Below, in pieces: positions 1 to 11,092 of a stretch of 34,108 nt of DNA. Position 1 is the stretch's first letter. The number at the start of each line of letters is the position of its first letter. Origin of the DNA: Bodo saltans (lineage: Eukaryota > Euglenozoa > Kinetoplastea > Eubodonida > Bodonidae); the NCBI GenBank assembly GCA_001460835.1, contig CYKH01001846.1:1-34108 (forward strand), in the 5' to 3' direction. The position numbers were made by a program, and so were the translations under genes. The notes beneath the pieces are model-generated. The model was not told the origin of the DNA. It saw nothing but the letters and a program-made list of their open reading frames with translations, and ran no database searches.

Positions 1-375
1 CTTTTAATGTCGTTGGAGAGCGCCGCTGATGAGAAAGTGGAGGTGGCAGCTACCATTGTCTCGCTTGTCCAAATAGCGATTGTGATGACAGCGACGATTT
101 GTGCCATCGCGGAAGAGGTGTATGCATGGATAACGGGTCAGCCATCACGTAGAGCACGGCGAGAGTGGCGAATTGAAATGTCGGCGGTGCTGGCATTTGC
201 CAGCAACTCTTTGAATACCACGACCACCCCAAGCGAAACAGTCGAAGAGACTGATCAGATGGTGAGAGGCATCGAGGCTCAGGAAAGGCTTGTGACACTT
301 ATTGTTAGAATTACACAGGCAAGTCGCAGACGAAATCGTTTAAGGCGCGCGGAAGAAAAAAATGTGCTGCAGTAA
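1..375 (+). CDS. C-terminal end of a type II giant membrane glycoprotein (partial)
   Basis: The reading frame is already open at base 1 and ends with TAA at 373-375, so only the last ~124 codons are present; the ATG at 7 is internal and not a real start. A hydrophobic segment (AATIVSLVQIAIVMTATI...) is followed by a basic, cytosolic-looking tail (SRRARREWR). The end (QERLVTLIVRITQASRRR) aligns with the tail motif QWxRLxxxTLxLLVTRAAR of the copies ending at 16099, 21231 and 27895, which places it with the type II members. The segment before the helix (AADEKVEVAATIVSLV) corresponds to TARDVFSILLSVV in those genes. It is the left-most visible member of the tandem array. Its function is unknown; I infer the final transmembrane helix and tail of a surface glycoprotein. 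Confidence 0.75.
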   Translation, partial: LLMSLESAADEKVEVAATIVSLVQIAIVMTATICAIAEEVYAWITGQPSRRARREWRIEMSAVLAFASNSLNTTTTPSETVEETDQMVRGIEAQERLVTLIVRITQASRRRNRLRRAEEKNVLQ

Positions 376-469
376 GCCATTTCAAAAAATCGAGCTAAAT
401 GAAGTTTTGTGAGCACGAAAACAAGAAAAAGACAGAAAGAGAATTTCATGACATGTACCCGAAATAAAT

Positions 470-492
470 GAAAGGGCACCAAATGCCCTTTC
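470..492. other. Perfect short hairpin after the first gene
   Basis: The arms GAAAGGGCA and TGCCCTTTC are perfectly complementary over 9 bp around a CCAAA loop, about 95 bases beyond the stop codon at 375. It would sit in the 3' UTR or intergenic RNA. Intrinsic bacterial-type terminators are not expected in a kinetoplastid, so no function is assigned. Confidence 0.5.
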
Positions 493-807
493 GCCGATGA
501 AACAGTAATGTCCTTCTTCGCCTGAGTCATGAGTTGTGGTCGAAGATGCTCTTTTGCTTGTTTGGTTAAGGGCCAGATTGAGGTCCCTCTTTTTTGAAAG
601 AATCCGATGCTGCGAGGGCAATCTCGTCCCCTTATGGACGAACTCGTAGCAAACATTTCTTGGCACAAGATCTATCCCATGTGATTGTGATAACCCTTAA
701 ACGTTCAGATCTCGCATTTTTTCCACGCGCTAGTCATAACAAAGTTTTCAAGAGTATGGATCCGGATTGACAAGAACGATGAACACAAAACATCAACAAC
801 AACAACA

Positions 808-926
808 CCCTGGCGACGATGGACACCTCTGCGTGGTGCCAGGGACCAGTACCCCTGACTGCAGGGGGAAGCCAAGCGCCACTCGACATCCTTTTCGATG
901 TCGGGTGGCGCGCTGGTGTCCCATCG
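808..926 (+). other. Multi-branched self-complementary element, candidate structured RNA
   Basis: Three nested or adjacent pairings are visible. An outer 11-bp stem joins 817-827 (CGATGGACACC) to 915-926 (GGTGTCCCATCG) with one bulged C. Inside it lie CCCCTG-ACTG-CAGGGG near 852-867 and a 15-bp stem, 876-890 (GCGCCACTCGACATC) with 897-911 (GATGTCGGGTGGCGC), with a 6-base CTTTTC loop and a single G.U pair. A competing stem CCCTGGC/GCCAGGG (808-814 with 837-843) is also possible. It could be a small RNA or a structured 5' leader of the following gene copy. I do not recognise a known RNA family, and no T-run terminator follows closely. Confidence 0.4.
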
Positions 927-989
927 ACCGTACCTCAGTGCTCTACATGCATAACCTTGGGCACTGACTGCACGCGAACGCGATAACAC

Positions 990-990
<1 letters not shown>

Positions 991-1022
<32 letters not shown>
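991..1022. repeat. (CAA)n microsatellite
   Basis: About ten perfect CAA units run up to 20 bases before the first ATG of the following decayed gene. Similar AAC repeats occur inside that gene near 2804-2832, where they encode an Asn run. Confidence 0.9.
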
Positions 1023-1042
1023 GCGGCCGCCACATCTACGAA

Positions 1043-4000
1043 ATGGCAACGTTCATTGGCTGGCGCATCAGATGGCGCTGCCGATCATCGCAACATGTTG
1101 TTGTGTCATTGAATGCCCCCGCTGGTGCTTTTGCTGCTGCCGACGTGGTGACTTTAGTGCCATGTGGTGTGAAGTCCGTTTATAATTCTGGCTTCACCTC
1201 GAACACTCAGTTTGTGGTGAAGAATTGTTCTGCCACCATCACTGGGACTGTCCTGGTGATCTACGCAAGCACAATCGACGCCGGTACAAATCTTTCTACC
1301 ATTGTGGAACACAGCTTGCAAACGTGAGCATAACCATGACGAATGTAACCCACATGCTCAACCAATCGATGTTAGGTATCTTCGATGTGACGCAAGGAGC
1401 GAATGGATTGGATGTGTCCATCCGTGATTCCATCATGATCACAAGCGAATTTCCAATCGCGGCGCTGAACCCCACCTCCGTCGACAGGCACACTGCGATG
1501 TGACCATCACAAACACCAAACACGCAGTGTTGAAGCCTTTGAACGTGGTCTCGTTTCTTTACTTTTTGACCACTCTAGCGGTACACGATCTGCACGTGAC
1601 TGTGTCGTTTCTCCGACTTGCTGGGAGCATCGATTCCTCCTCTGGTGGTGCAAGCTCTAGCGTAAACGTCATTGACTCCAACACAACAAACGTTTTTGAT
1701 CGGTGCACTGTGTCTTTTTTCGATGTTGTGATTGAAACGTCGCTTGGTGCTTCTACCGGTATTGTTTGTGGAAACGTGACAGCCACTCGCAGCTCCTTCT
1801 TAGTGGCGAATGTCTTTTCCGGTTATGGGTCCCCATGGGCATCCATGGCCATGGTATCCACCTCATTTACTCAGAGCCACATTTACATCAACAATATTAC
1901 GGTTGTAGCGAAAGATACGCTAAGAGGAGGGTTTGGCATTTCATTCCTCGCGGGCACCATCACCGCCACAACAGTGTTGATCAGCAACATGAATCTGTCA
2001 AGCGAAAGTGGACTTGTTGCTGCAATGTATATTTCAGTGGTGGCGGCGGAAATGTTAACACCTCTTCTACCGTGATCAACTCCTCAATTGTCCTGCACAC
2101 TATTTCTTGCAGAGGACAGCTTGTATCGGTGTTCTTTGTAGGCAACTCATCCCTCGTGAACGTATCACTATTGGCATCTTCTGTTGCCCTTACGGAATCG
2201 CAATACATGGGCATTACAGCTCAGCTACTGCTACCGAATTCGCGAATGATGAACTTGACGATTACCGACTCTGTGCTCGTATGTGGCTTCCCTATCCTAC
2301 TACAAGTTTTTGACTTTGAGGAGTTGCACATCATCGTCGCTCACTCATCACTTACTGCCGTAAACAGTTTAGTGTTTGGTTCTGCAACCAACTGTGTTAC
2401 ACTCGTGTTACTTACTTTGCGCAGAAGTTCGCTTCTGATCAACGATGTGAACACAACTCCCGTGCTTAATTCCGTTCACGGCTCCACAGCAATCATGCTC
2501 GGCGATGCCGTTTTACTCAACACGAGCGTCACAATTCCTTGGCGATGGGGCGATGTTGATGGCAGAATATTCCACCCTAAGCAACGACACTCTGCTGACC
2601 TTGAGCGTTGCGGGTAACATCACGTTGGATCCGGTGCTGAACAACAGTCCGATATTCATCACGTCTCTCACTGTGTCCCACATGAGTCATGTGATGGTGC
2701 GACTTCCACCGCATATGTCATTTGGTGTGACGCCTTCATTTGTCGCGATTTTTGTGGCGGATGTCATCATTACCACAGGCTCCGCGTTGACCATAACTTC
2801 CATCAACAACAACAACAACAACAACGACAACAGTGGAGACCCTGCTTCTACTTCTTCTTCCGCGATGCTGATCTGGCCTAATCGAGTTGTTCTTGTGATA
2901 AACACCAGCATCTCTATTGGAAGCATGCTTACGCTCTCGTCCTTGGAGGCCAACATGGGGCCCGCTGTCATTACCGACTTCGTGAAGATGACTCAGTGTT
3001 TTATCGACCGGTCATCTTCGCTGCTTCTGCACAATATCACAGTGAGAATGGAAAGCAACATCGTGAACGCACCTTTATCCGCAATAGTATTGTCTGCGCT
3101 AGGTGTTTCAAATACTTCGCTGCTTTCGATTCGAAACATTTCGTGCCTTACCAGTAGTCAAGTCACGCAATCTTTTTGGTGCATCCTGTTTGATGCAAGC
3201 ACAGTGAGTCACGACAGCCTCGCCATTGTGAGATCCAGCAGTCAGAGCACTTCAACGCTTCTGGTTAGCAATACGTTTTTTGAGAATAGCTTTCTCAACG
3301 TGTCCCACTATTGGTCAGAGCAACAACACCGACAGTGCCATGGCTAACCTCACGATTCGGTCTTGCATTGTTGTTCACACCTCAAATTTTTTTGGACGAT
3401 ACTTTCTTGCTCTTACCAGCGAACCTACGACGGCTGTCGCATCTCATGTGTCAGCTGTTGTCGTCAACGTGGCTGCTGTTCTCGAGAACGCAACGATGAC
3501 TGCTCCGTGGTCAGTGGACGCGCGTGCGAGCAATACAAAAGCCTGCATGCTTGTCCGCGCCTACTACTGGTGCAGTTCAATTCTCTGTTGCGTTTGTCGC
3601 GGATCAGCTCTTTCTTTTCGGGCGCATTGTTCTCGTTGAAAGTCCTGATACACCTATATTCCAGCTTGCGTCTCTCCGTTGTAGTTTTTGGGAGCGTCAT
3701 CACTTTGAGGGCGACGGTGGCCTCGAACCGTTAGTTCTTGCACTGCGAGGAACGTTGGTACGTGGAGTCGAGTCCGCACTTCAACCAAACGTAACGATGA
3801 CTGCAGCAGTCAGCAGCTTGATCAACCCCTCGAACCCTCGCTGTGTGGCTGCTCCTCACCAATACCACGGTGACCTCAGGCAGCTTGTTGGCTCTTGGAG
3901 CGCCACAGGAAGCAAAGAACTGTCAAGGAGTTCCTTCGAGTCGGAAACCACTTCACTAGAGCACCTAACTCCATCGCCAACTACTCAGCCAACTGCCGCT

Positions 4001-5847
4001 ACTCGCACTTACGCAATCACCGCGTTGCCGATGCTGCTAGCATCGCATTCACCAACAGTGTCGCAGGACAATATCAGAGTTTCAAAGACAATCCTGTTAG
4101 AAGCCTCGTCCGCTTTGTTGATGACACATCGCCACGGAAGGGCAGATTCGTCCGTCACAGCCGCAATCAACGGGACGACGTCGTTTGGCCCAGAGACGCA
4201 AACAATGGCGATGCCTAACAAAACACAGTCTGTTCTACCTTCGCGAACAAGCTCAAAGACGGCACTTGGAAGCAACGCGTTATTGCTTAGAAGCCCCACC
4301 ATGACAAACAATAGCTATGTCAAGAGCTCCACGCTGCTAGTCAATCACGTTGCCACGTTCACATCCCGCTCTCGCACTAACGCTAAAGTCACCACCACAT
4401 CCTCCGCTGTGGCGGCCGCTGTAAGCGTCGCGGGACTGACCGCCACGTTGCGGTGCGCGGCTCTCTCATGCAGCAGCTCGCGCAGTGCGCCATTGACAGC
4501 CAAGGCACCAACAGCTCACTTGTCGCCACGCTCATCGGCACGAGCAACAGCAACCTCTTCCAGATCAACGTGGGCGATCCGAATGATATTGGCTTTGGGT
4601 ACCGCGGCGCGTTAGTCAGCTCCATTGTACTTGCTCTTGGTGCGGCCTTCGCCCTCACGCTTGTCGTGGCAGTGAGGTGGCGGCTGCATGCGCCGCACGA
4701 CATTGCCGAGCTGCGTTACGCTGCAGCGCACATGGAGCAGCCGGGCTGGTGGCTTGCGGGCCCCTTCGCCATCGCAGCCGCGCCCCTCTTCTCATCATCA
4801 TTGTCGCTGATCAGCACGTCCATCGTCGTGGGGTCAAGTGCCAGCGACACGGTCCTCATCACTGCCTCGCTTGTGCTCTTCACGGTGCCGTTTGGAATGT
4901 CCTTTCGAGCGCTGCTGCAGCCAGCATTCGGTGGGTGGTTCATTGCGTCCACCCGCGGCCCAACGTACGACGAGGAGGGCGTGAGGGGATGGATCGTTGG
5001 CGGAGGGATGCGCTGGGGCATCGACGTGCGCGTAGCGAGCCGAGATCATGCTGCCAGCAGCTTTCTGCACGCATACGGGTCGTTGTTCATGTCGATGCGG
5101 CCGCACCGTCACTGGTGGTTCCTGGTGGACATGAGCACGAGCGTTGTGGTTGCCCTGCTGGCCGCACTGCCGACGCTTGTCGTGCACCGTGACGATGCAG
5201 CCACGCTGGTGCCGAACCTCTGCACTGGCGCCCTCCATGCGTCGACAGCAGTGCAGATGCTGTTCATGCTAGCTTTTGTCGTCCTGCGGCCTGTGGCGAT
5301 CCGCTGGGAGCATGCAGCTGCACTGCTGCAAGTTGTCCTTGGTGCCCTCAGTGCGTTGCTGACGTCGCTTACTGCTGCTGGGGTTGACGGGCTGGATGAC
5401 TCATCGAACGGCGTTGCGATCGCCCAAACGGTGATCATGGTGGTGGCGTTGGTTGGAGGCCTTGTTGACGATGGGATGTCGGTGCTGACAAGTCGGCCCA
5501 CGCGCAGGGCCCGGTTGGTTGTGAATGACACGATCAGCGCCCGCCAGTCGTTGGCGCAACAAATGAATCCGACGCTTCACGACGAGAGCAGGCATCTCCA
5601 AGTGCCAGAAGTCTTTCTTCCTATCCCACCGTTTGCGGTGGAGGAGGGGGATACAGTTTTCCGCGACGATGGTGCACCTGCAGGCAAGTTTGCCGTCGAT
5701 TTCCCTCACACAGTATCATCATCTGGGAGGAACACGGCTCGGGCTCTCAAGTATCTCATTTCTTGTTGCTGTGTTGCCCAGCAATCACGCATGCGTGATG
5801 CTATGACTCTTGCAGAAAGGCACACGAAGCAGCAACGGGCCTCGTAG
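1043..5847 (+). pseudogene. Decayed type I giant membrane glycoprotein
   Basis: Recognisable family sequence runs through the whole interval but in shifting frames. I count about seven frame switches, near 1320, 1500, 2040, 2540, 3310, 3565 and 4450. The cap domain (VPCGVKSVYNSG, IVEHS) is followed directly by sequence matching a point some 50-70 residues further on in the sisters, so there is also an internal deletion near 1320. An Asn run from an AAC repeat lies near 2804-2832. The family motif appears as CSFWERH at 3680-3700, against CSWWxRH in all other copies. From 4453 to the TAG at 5847 about 464 codons are open. They carry the type I membrane module: NSNLFQINVG, GFGYRGALVSS, WWLAGPFAIAAAPL and PHRHWWFLVD, with several hydrophobic segments. 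The open 3' end may reflect later decay or conversion from a sister. The start at 1043 is the first ATG before the cap; an ATG at 1072 in another frame may be the ancestral one. Confidence 0.8.
2804..2832. repeat. AAC trinucleotide run in coding sequence
   Basis: A short AAC repeat encodes seven Asn followed by Asp-Asn inside the ectodomain of the decayed copy. Its sisters lack a comparable run here, which suggests slippage growth. Confidence 0.8.
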
Positions 5848-6214
5848 TGATTTTTACATGATTTCCTTACTTTCTTACAACTTAGATAACAATGGCCGAG
5901 TTCATACCTCAGGCACGTGTGAAGAGGTTCCTCAAGGGTCGAACGTTCTGGGTAAAAGTTCCTGAGATTTGGAACTTATGATTTTTGTTTCCCCCTTTTT
6001 TCTGCTGCAACCAAATCCACTGAACGCACACCCTAGCGTGGCAACCTATTCCATCATGCATTTTTTCCCCCTCTTCCGAATACCATGCTGCGAGCCTTTC
6101 ATGGAAGTGTGCGTTGCATTTCTTTCTTTCTTTCTTTCTTTCTTTCTTTTTTCAGCGACGCAGTTTTTTGCGAAAAAGCGAACACGGAAAAAGTGTGGCA
6201 AACGCGTCACACAG
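5848..6214. other. Spacer with trans-splice signal
   Basis: No gene is visible in these 367 bases between the TAG at 5847 and the next start. The only notable structure is the pyrimidine tract described separately. An open frame can be followed upstream of 6215 (from a TTG at 5969), but it translates the TTTC repeat and lies before the likely spliced leader site. Confidence 0.6.
6119..6155 (+). promoter_or_regulatory. Polypyrimidine tract and trans-splice acceptor
   Basis: A pure TTTC repeat of about 33 bases ends in CAG at about 6153-6155. The next ATG, at 6215, starts a good signal peptide, giving a ~59-base 5' UTR. Tract plus AG is the standard kinetoplastid spliced-leader acceptor layout. 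It also argues for 6215 rather than an upstream start. Confidence 0.7.
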
Positions 6215-9200
6215 ATGAGACGTGCCGTAGTATTGGCTACTGCGGTTGTTCTCCTCACAGCCCATTTCTCTTTTTGTACTGCTGCCGCCACCGTCTTCAA
6301 CGTTCCATGTGGGGGGAAACAGCGGTACTCGGAAACTGTCGGCGTTCCTTCTGGATCACAAATTATCTTGAGGAACTGCACAAATTCGACCGTCGGTACG
6401 ACGATTGTTTTCTATTCCGATACAGTCGTCGAAGCCACTAACATCTCCATCATCGTCGAGCACAGTCGGCGTGTCGCAGTGCAAATCTCGACCAATCCGG
6501 CCTTAGTACTCAGTGGGCTTCGTGTGATCTTGAACAACGTCACCAACGATGCGCAAGAGAGTTCCGCAACACAAAGCGTTGTATGCAACCAATCAAGCTG
6601 CCTGCCGCTTTTCATTTTGTTGACATCGGCAGTATTTCTAACATGAGCGTCACAGTGATGGATGTGTTGCATGAGCGGAATGTGTCAGTGATGGTGCTCC
6701 AGAAACTCTCTCAGGATGCAACCGATCTTTCAGTGCTGTTGGATCGCGTCTTTGTGACGAGCAGCAAGTCTGTTGTTCAGTTGATCGGCATGTCAGTTGC
6801 ACTGAGCACAATCATTATCCATGACATAACGTTCACGTCGCTTGCAAGCCCTACGAGCATCGTCTCCGTCACAGCAACTTCGCTGCTGGAGGCATCTGCG
6901 ATATCGGTGACGAACGTGACTCTCATAGGGAATGCTGTGAATGTTCTTACATTCGTCGGATTAGCTGTGAGCAATAGCACGCTCGTTGTCAGCAGCGTGA
7001 TGGTGGCCGCCGCGCTTGCATCCTGTACTGTTGTGTTGCTGGAAAACACAGCTGCACAACATCTGTCGCTGGCTGCAACCCACATCACGGCCGCCAGTGG
7101 GTTTAGCGGAGCCTTCAGGGGCATCGCCGTGCAGAGCACAAACGTGACGCTGAGCGATATTGTCGTCGCCAACATCAGTGTTGCAACAGCATCGACGGTC
7201 ACTTCAGACGTGCTGCTGCCCATTCTGCTGTTCTCCGGGCTCCTCAAAGATTCAACCATTGCCTTAGAAAGCATCGTGATAGCTGCAACCAGCATGAGCC
7301 TTGCAGTCCTCGTACACAGTGTACCTCCCAACTCGATGAGCGCCGCCCAACGTTTTAGCAACTCGTCCATCATGATGCAGAACTGCACAGTGACGCGGCG
7401 TTATTGCTCAACGGTGCGTCCCTCCAAGAATTAACTGTCATCGCACAGATCATTGTCGTCGTCTCTCAGTTTGTTGGTGTTGCCATTGAATTACTTCTCC
7501 CTGATAGCAGTCGGCTTTTGTTTTCGCTGAGTGACTCGCACGTTGAAGGGGGCATCGCACTGTTGCTCCAGTCACTAGCCATCGAAAACTCGAGTGTGCG
7601 AGTTGCCGACTCACGTCTCGATTCCGTCGCGAGTACTGTGCTCACCTCAGGCTTGAAGCTGATCCCCGTCTTTCTCCTTTCAGTGACGCTTCGTTGGTCT
7701 GCATTTGTGCTTGTGGAAGTGAATGTGACTTCAGTCGCAACCAGCAGCCCATCGATTCGAGCTGAGCAGGTACTGCTGGAAGATGGCACGACTGCGTCTA
7801 TGACACTGCGATATATTTATGGAACTGGCGCTGTTCTTCAGCTTATCGACTCATCGGTGCAAGACGCATCGCAGCTCACTGTCCGAGTCTTGGAGAACAT
7901 TACGTTTCCACCAACCCTGCAAGTAGCACCCATTTACATTGAACAGGTGTCGATATTCAACCTTAGCTCTCTGGAGATCTTGCTGCCGAGCAACATGTCC
8001 TGGGGAGAGGGCAGTAGTGCACCAACATTCGTCGCCATCTACCTTGCAAATCTAAGCATTGCGAATCGTTCGTCTGTCGTTCTTGCTGCTCCGCATGGCC
8101 AGGGGGCCCTGCTCCGGTGGCCCTTTCAAGCGCTACTCGTGCTGAATACAAACATCTCTAACAGTAGTGAGATGGCCTTGAGTGCTTTGACGTTGAATGT
8201 GAGTGGCAACGTGGTCTATGCTGCGGCATACTTCTTGGAGACACGCGTTGTAGAATCGTCGGTGCTGTCGTTCTCTGGCGTTTTAGCCGTCGACGCCTTC
8301 CCTGTGCCTGCAGTAAATCGAATTGTATTGAGTGGCATCACTGCTGCTACTTCCTCTCACGTTTCCTTCGTCAACGTTTCATGCGCTGAATCGGCGCCGG
8401 CGTACTACTGCATCCAGATCGACAGGGTGGTATCTAATCACAGCAGGCTCACGATCGCAAGCGGTACGGCATTATCTTTGCTGATTAGCGCATCGACGTT
8501 TGTTGATGGTTTTGTGGATCTATCTCATAACAGCGGCCGAACTGCAAACGCTACTCTTCGATCCTGCAGTCTCAGGGTCTCCACATTGGAACGTCAGAGG
8601 CTTTACTTTATCAATGTTGGTAACCTGCCCAACCTTACTTTCAGTAAGACTCCGATTGTCGTGACCCTTGACACTGTCGTTGCTGTTGTCCCTTGGACAG
8701 GGCTCCCCACCGCCGCCGCACCGTGGGTGTCTGTTGTCTTGCTGAACACAACGTCACATCAGCTAACTGTGGTGATGGTCGTGGAGCAATTGCAATTACT
8801 TGGAAGTGTGTCATTTGTAGATGCCACTTCGCTTTCGAATTCTGTTGAAGCTGCTCTAAGTGTCGTGATCCTGCGATGCAGCTGGTGGGGCCGCCACGTT
8901 TTTACTGGAGCCCTTGAACCCGTGTCGCTCGCTTTGCGCGGGCAGGTGTTCCGAGGCCCGCGCTCCGCAGTGGCCCCCACAACGAGTGTTACAGCCAGTT
9001 ATTCTAGCTCTATCTATCCCACAAGTGCTCTTTGCTCGTCTCGTTACGGCGGGTACGGCGCCAAACTGGCAGGTGTTTCATGGAGTGACACACTGTCTGG
9101 GCAATCAACCTCTTCGAAGTCGTCGCTTTCACGCACTGTCACAGAGCTGCCTATGACAGCATCAGATCGCATTGCAGCTACCTTGACGACAACACACTCA

Positions 9201-10808
9201 GAGCACTTCACACAAACGTATTCCTTGCTGCTTCGTAGTTTCACACCCACTCTGACGAACACACCACGGACGCGTTCAACGACGTTGCAGTTATCTGCGT
9301 CAGTCTTGCAAGATTCAGCGTCACTGACAATGATTCCATTCACATTGACACTTTCCAGAATGACACTATCCAAAAGTTGTGTCGAACAGCAAACGTTGAC
9401 GTCGACGCATTGGGGGGCCTCTACGCAATTGCTTGTACCAACCACCACACTAACCATTCCGGTGGAACGACAGCTCTCCTCCGGTCAAAGTGTCTCGGCC
9501 CTCGCAATAGCCCGACCTCTCGCAGGTGCCATCGCAGGATCTCTGACTTTAGCCGGTTCCGTGCTCATCCGTAGTTCCCTCAGCCTCCAGTTCGCTCAGT
9601 GTGCCTCAGACGACCCAGGCACCAGCAGCTCTCTCAGCACCGCACTCATCGGTAGCAGCAGCAGCAACCTCTTCCAGATTCACATCGGCAGCGACGACAA
9701 CACCGCCGGCTACGGGTACCGTGGTGCGCTTGTGAGCTCCCTCATTCTAGTTCTGGGCTCGGCTGTCCTCATTCTTGTAGCTGCACTTATCAAGTATCGG
9801 GTTGGTAAGCATCCTCGCCAGCCAAGCGATTCTTTTTGGCAAACAGTTGCAGCAGAATCAGGGCTGCCTGGGTGGTGGCTCGCTGGTCCTTGCGCTATGG
9901 CCGTCGCGCCGATGCTCTCCGCCGCGGTGTCCCTGGCCAGCGTCTCGCCGTGGGCTGCGGGCACCGGTGCCGGGGATGGCGTCCTCGTCGCTGTGTCGCT
10001 ACTGCTCGGGAGCGTACTGGTGACTTGGTGTTCCAAGGTTCTGATGCGGCCCAGGAACGGTGGCTGGTTTACCGCAGTCGCGCACGGCCCCGCACACCAG
10101 TTGCAGCGAGCGCCGCGTGCTGTGCTGTGGCTGCTGGGTGGAGCCTACGCGTGGGCACCGGAGCCCCGGCTGCGCACCGCTGCCAACCGTCGCTTCGTGC
10201 CTGCGTATGGGTCATTATTCACGTCAATGTGGCCGCACCGCCACTGGTGGTTCCTGGTGGACATTTGCACGAGCATCGTAGTGGGCTTGCTGGCCGCATT
10301 GCCTTCCCTTGTTGTCCACCGCAATGATGCAGCGACGCTTGTACCTGCGGTCTGCACTGCTGCGCTTCACACCTCCACTGCAGTGCAAATCATGTTCATG
10401 GTTGCTTACATTGCACTGCGACCCGTCGCGATTCGCTGGGAGCACGCTGGGTCATTGCTGAGTGTGCTTCTTGGAGCGCTAGGTGCGTTGCTCACGTCAC
10501 TCAGCGCTGCCGGCGTTGAGGGACTTGACAGTGTTTCAGAAGGCGTTGGTGTTGCTCAGATAGTCGTTGCTATTCTTATCGTGGTGCTTGCTTTCGCCGA
10601 AGATGGCTTCGCACTGCTGACCTCGCAGCAATTACGGTGGCGACGACACCAGCAAAACGCTATTCCTCATGATGTGGCGGTATGTCGCGGCATCCTGGGG
10701 TCCCGAATGGACGCTTCGTGGCGAACAGAGAAGGATGAGCCCTACAAGGTTTTAGAATATTTACTGCTGATGATAGCAGAAGCCCAATTGCGAAAAATGA
10801 AGCAGTAG
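6215..10808 (+). pseudogene. Type I giant membrane glycoprotein, two frameshifts
   Basis: The ATG at 6215 begins a signal peptide (MRRAVVLATAVVLLTAHFSF), followed by the cap domain (FNVPCGGKQRY, NCTNSTVGT, IVEHSRRVAVQ). Alignment with the copy at 11093 shows one base missing near 6610 and 13 bases missing near 7396, so the frame changes twice. From there to 10808 it is open for about 1,130 codons. The ectodomain is rich in Val, Ser, Thr and N-x-S/T sequons with repeated hydrophobic-alternating strands, consistent with a beta-helix-like fold (inference). CSWWGRH lies at 8877-8897. A Ser/Thr stalk follows to about 9500, then the type I module: QFAQCAS, SSSSNLFQI, GYGYRGALVSS, LPGWWLAGPCAM and PHRHWWFLVD, with several transmembrane segments and a short basic tail. 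It may be a pseudogene, a conversion donor, or a functional gene with sequencing errors. A 13-base loss is harder to explain as a read error than a single base. Confidence 0.8.
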
Positions 10809-11011
10809 AACTTAGACTCTCGAGCAGGTATGATCGCTGTGTCTTTTCTTGGATTTGTTTTTTGACACAACTTGTAAAAGCTTTCAAGCGTGTTCTCTTT
10901 CTTCGATTAATGCGTACTTCTCAAAATCTTTTCTTGCACGAAGTGAACAAGCGAGTTGTTGCGTGTTTGATTCACCGAGAAATTTGTGCCAGTTTCGCAG
11001 CGCGGTCAACA

Positions 11012-11037
11012 TTCGTTTCCTTTTTTTGGTGGTCGAG
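11012..11037 (+). promoter_or_regulatory. Candidate polypyrimidine tract and trans-splice acceptor
   Basis: A T/C run at 11012-11027 is followed by AG at 11036-11037, about 56 bases before the ATG at 11093. Another short T-run with AG at 11076-11080 is a closer alternative. The 284-base spacer (10809-11092) shows nothing else. Confidence 0.45.
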
Positions 11038-11092
11038 GGTGGACTCTGGAAAAAAAAGACTGGTACCTTTTTTGAAGCAGACCTGGTTAGTG

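Larger units (their letters stand above)
376..1042. other. Spacer between the first two family members
   Basis: No convincing gene is seen in these 667 bases. They contain a short perfect hairpin (470-492), a weak T-rich run with an AG (717-733) that could serve as a trans-splice acceptor, a strongly self-complementary region (808-926) and a (CAA)n tract (991-1022) just before the next gene. Short open frames on both strands lack recognisable motifs and look like chance. Confidence 0.6.

Noticed and set aside
1021-1032. GCGGCCGC next to the CAA repeat as a cloning junction
   Set aside because: One rare-cutter site alone is weak evidence, and no vector-like sequence adjoins it.
1043-4452. Frame changes explained by introns, programmed frameshifting or RNA editing
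   Set aside because: Aligned sisters show simple base losses and no intron-like inserts, the breaks differ between copies, and uridine editing is mitochondrial in this group.
4453-5847. Separate 464-codon membrane protein gene
   Set aside because: It begins inside the type I module exactly where the sister genes continue from their stalk, so it is the open 3' part of the decayed copy.
5969-6214. Upstream extension of the type I gene to a TTG at 5969
   Set aside because: It translates through the pyrimidine tract and its acceptor. The ATG at 6215 directly precedes a proper signal peptide.
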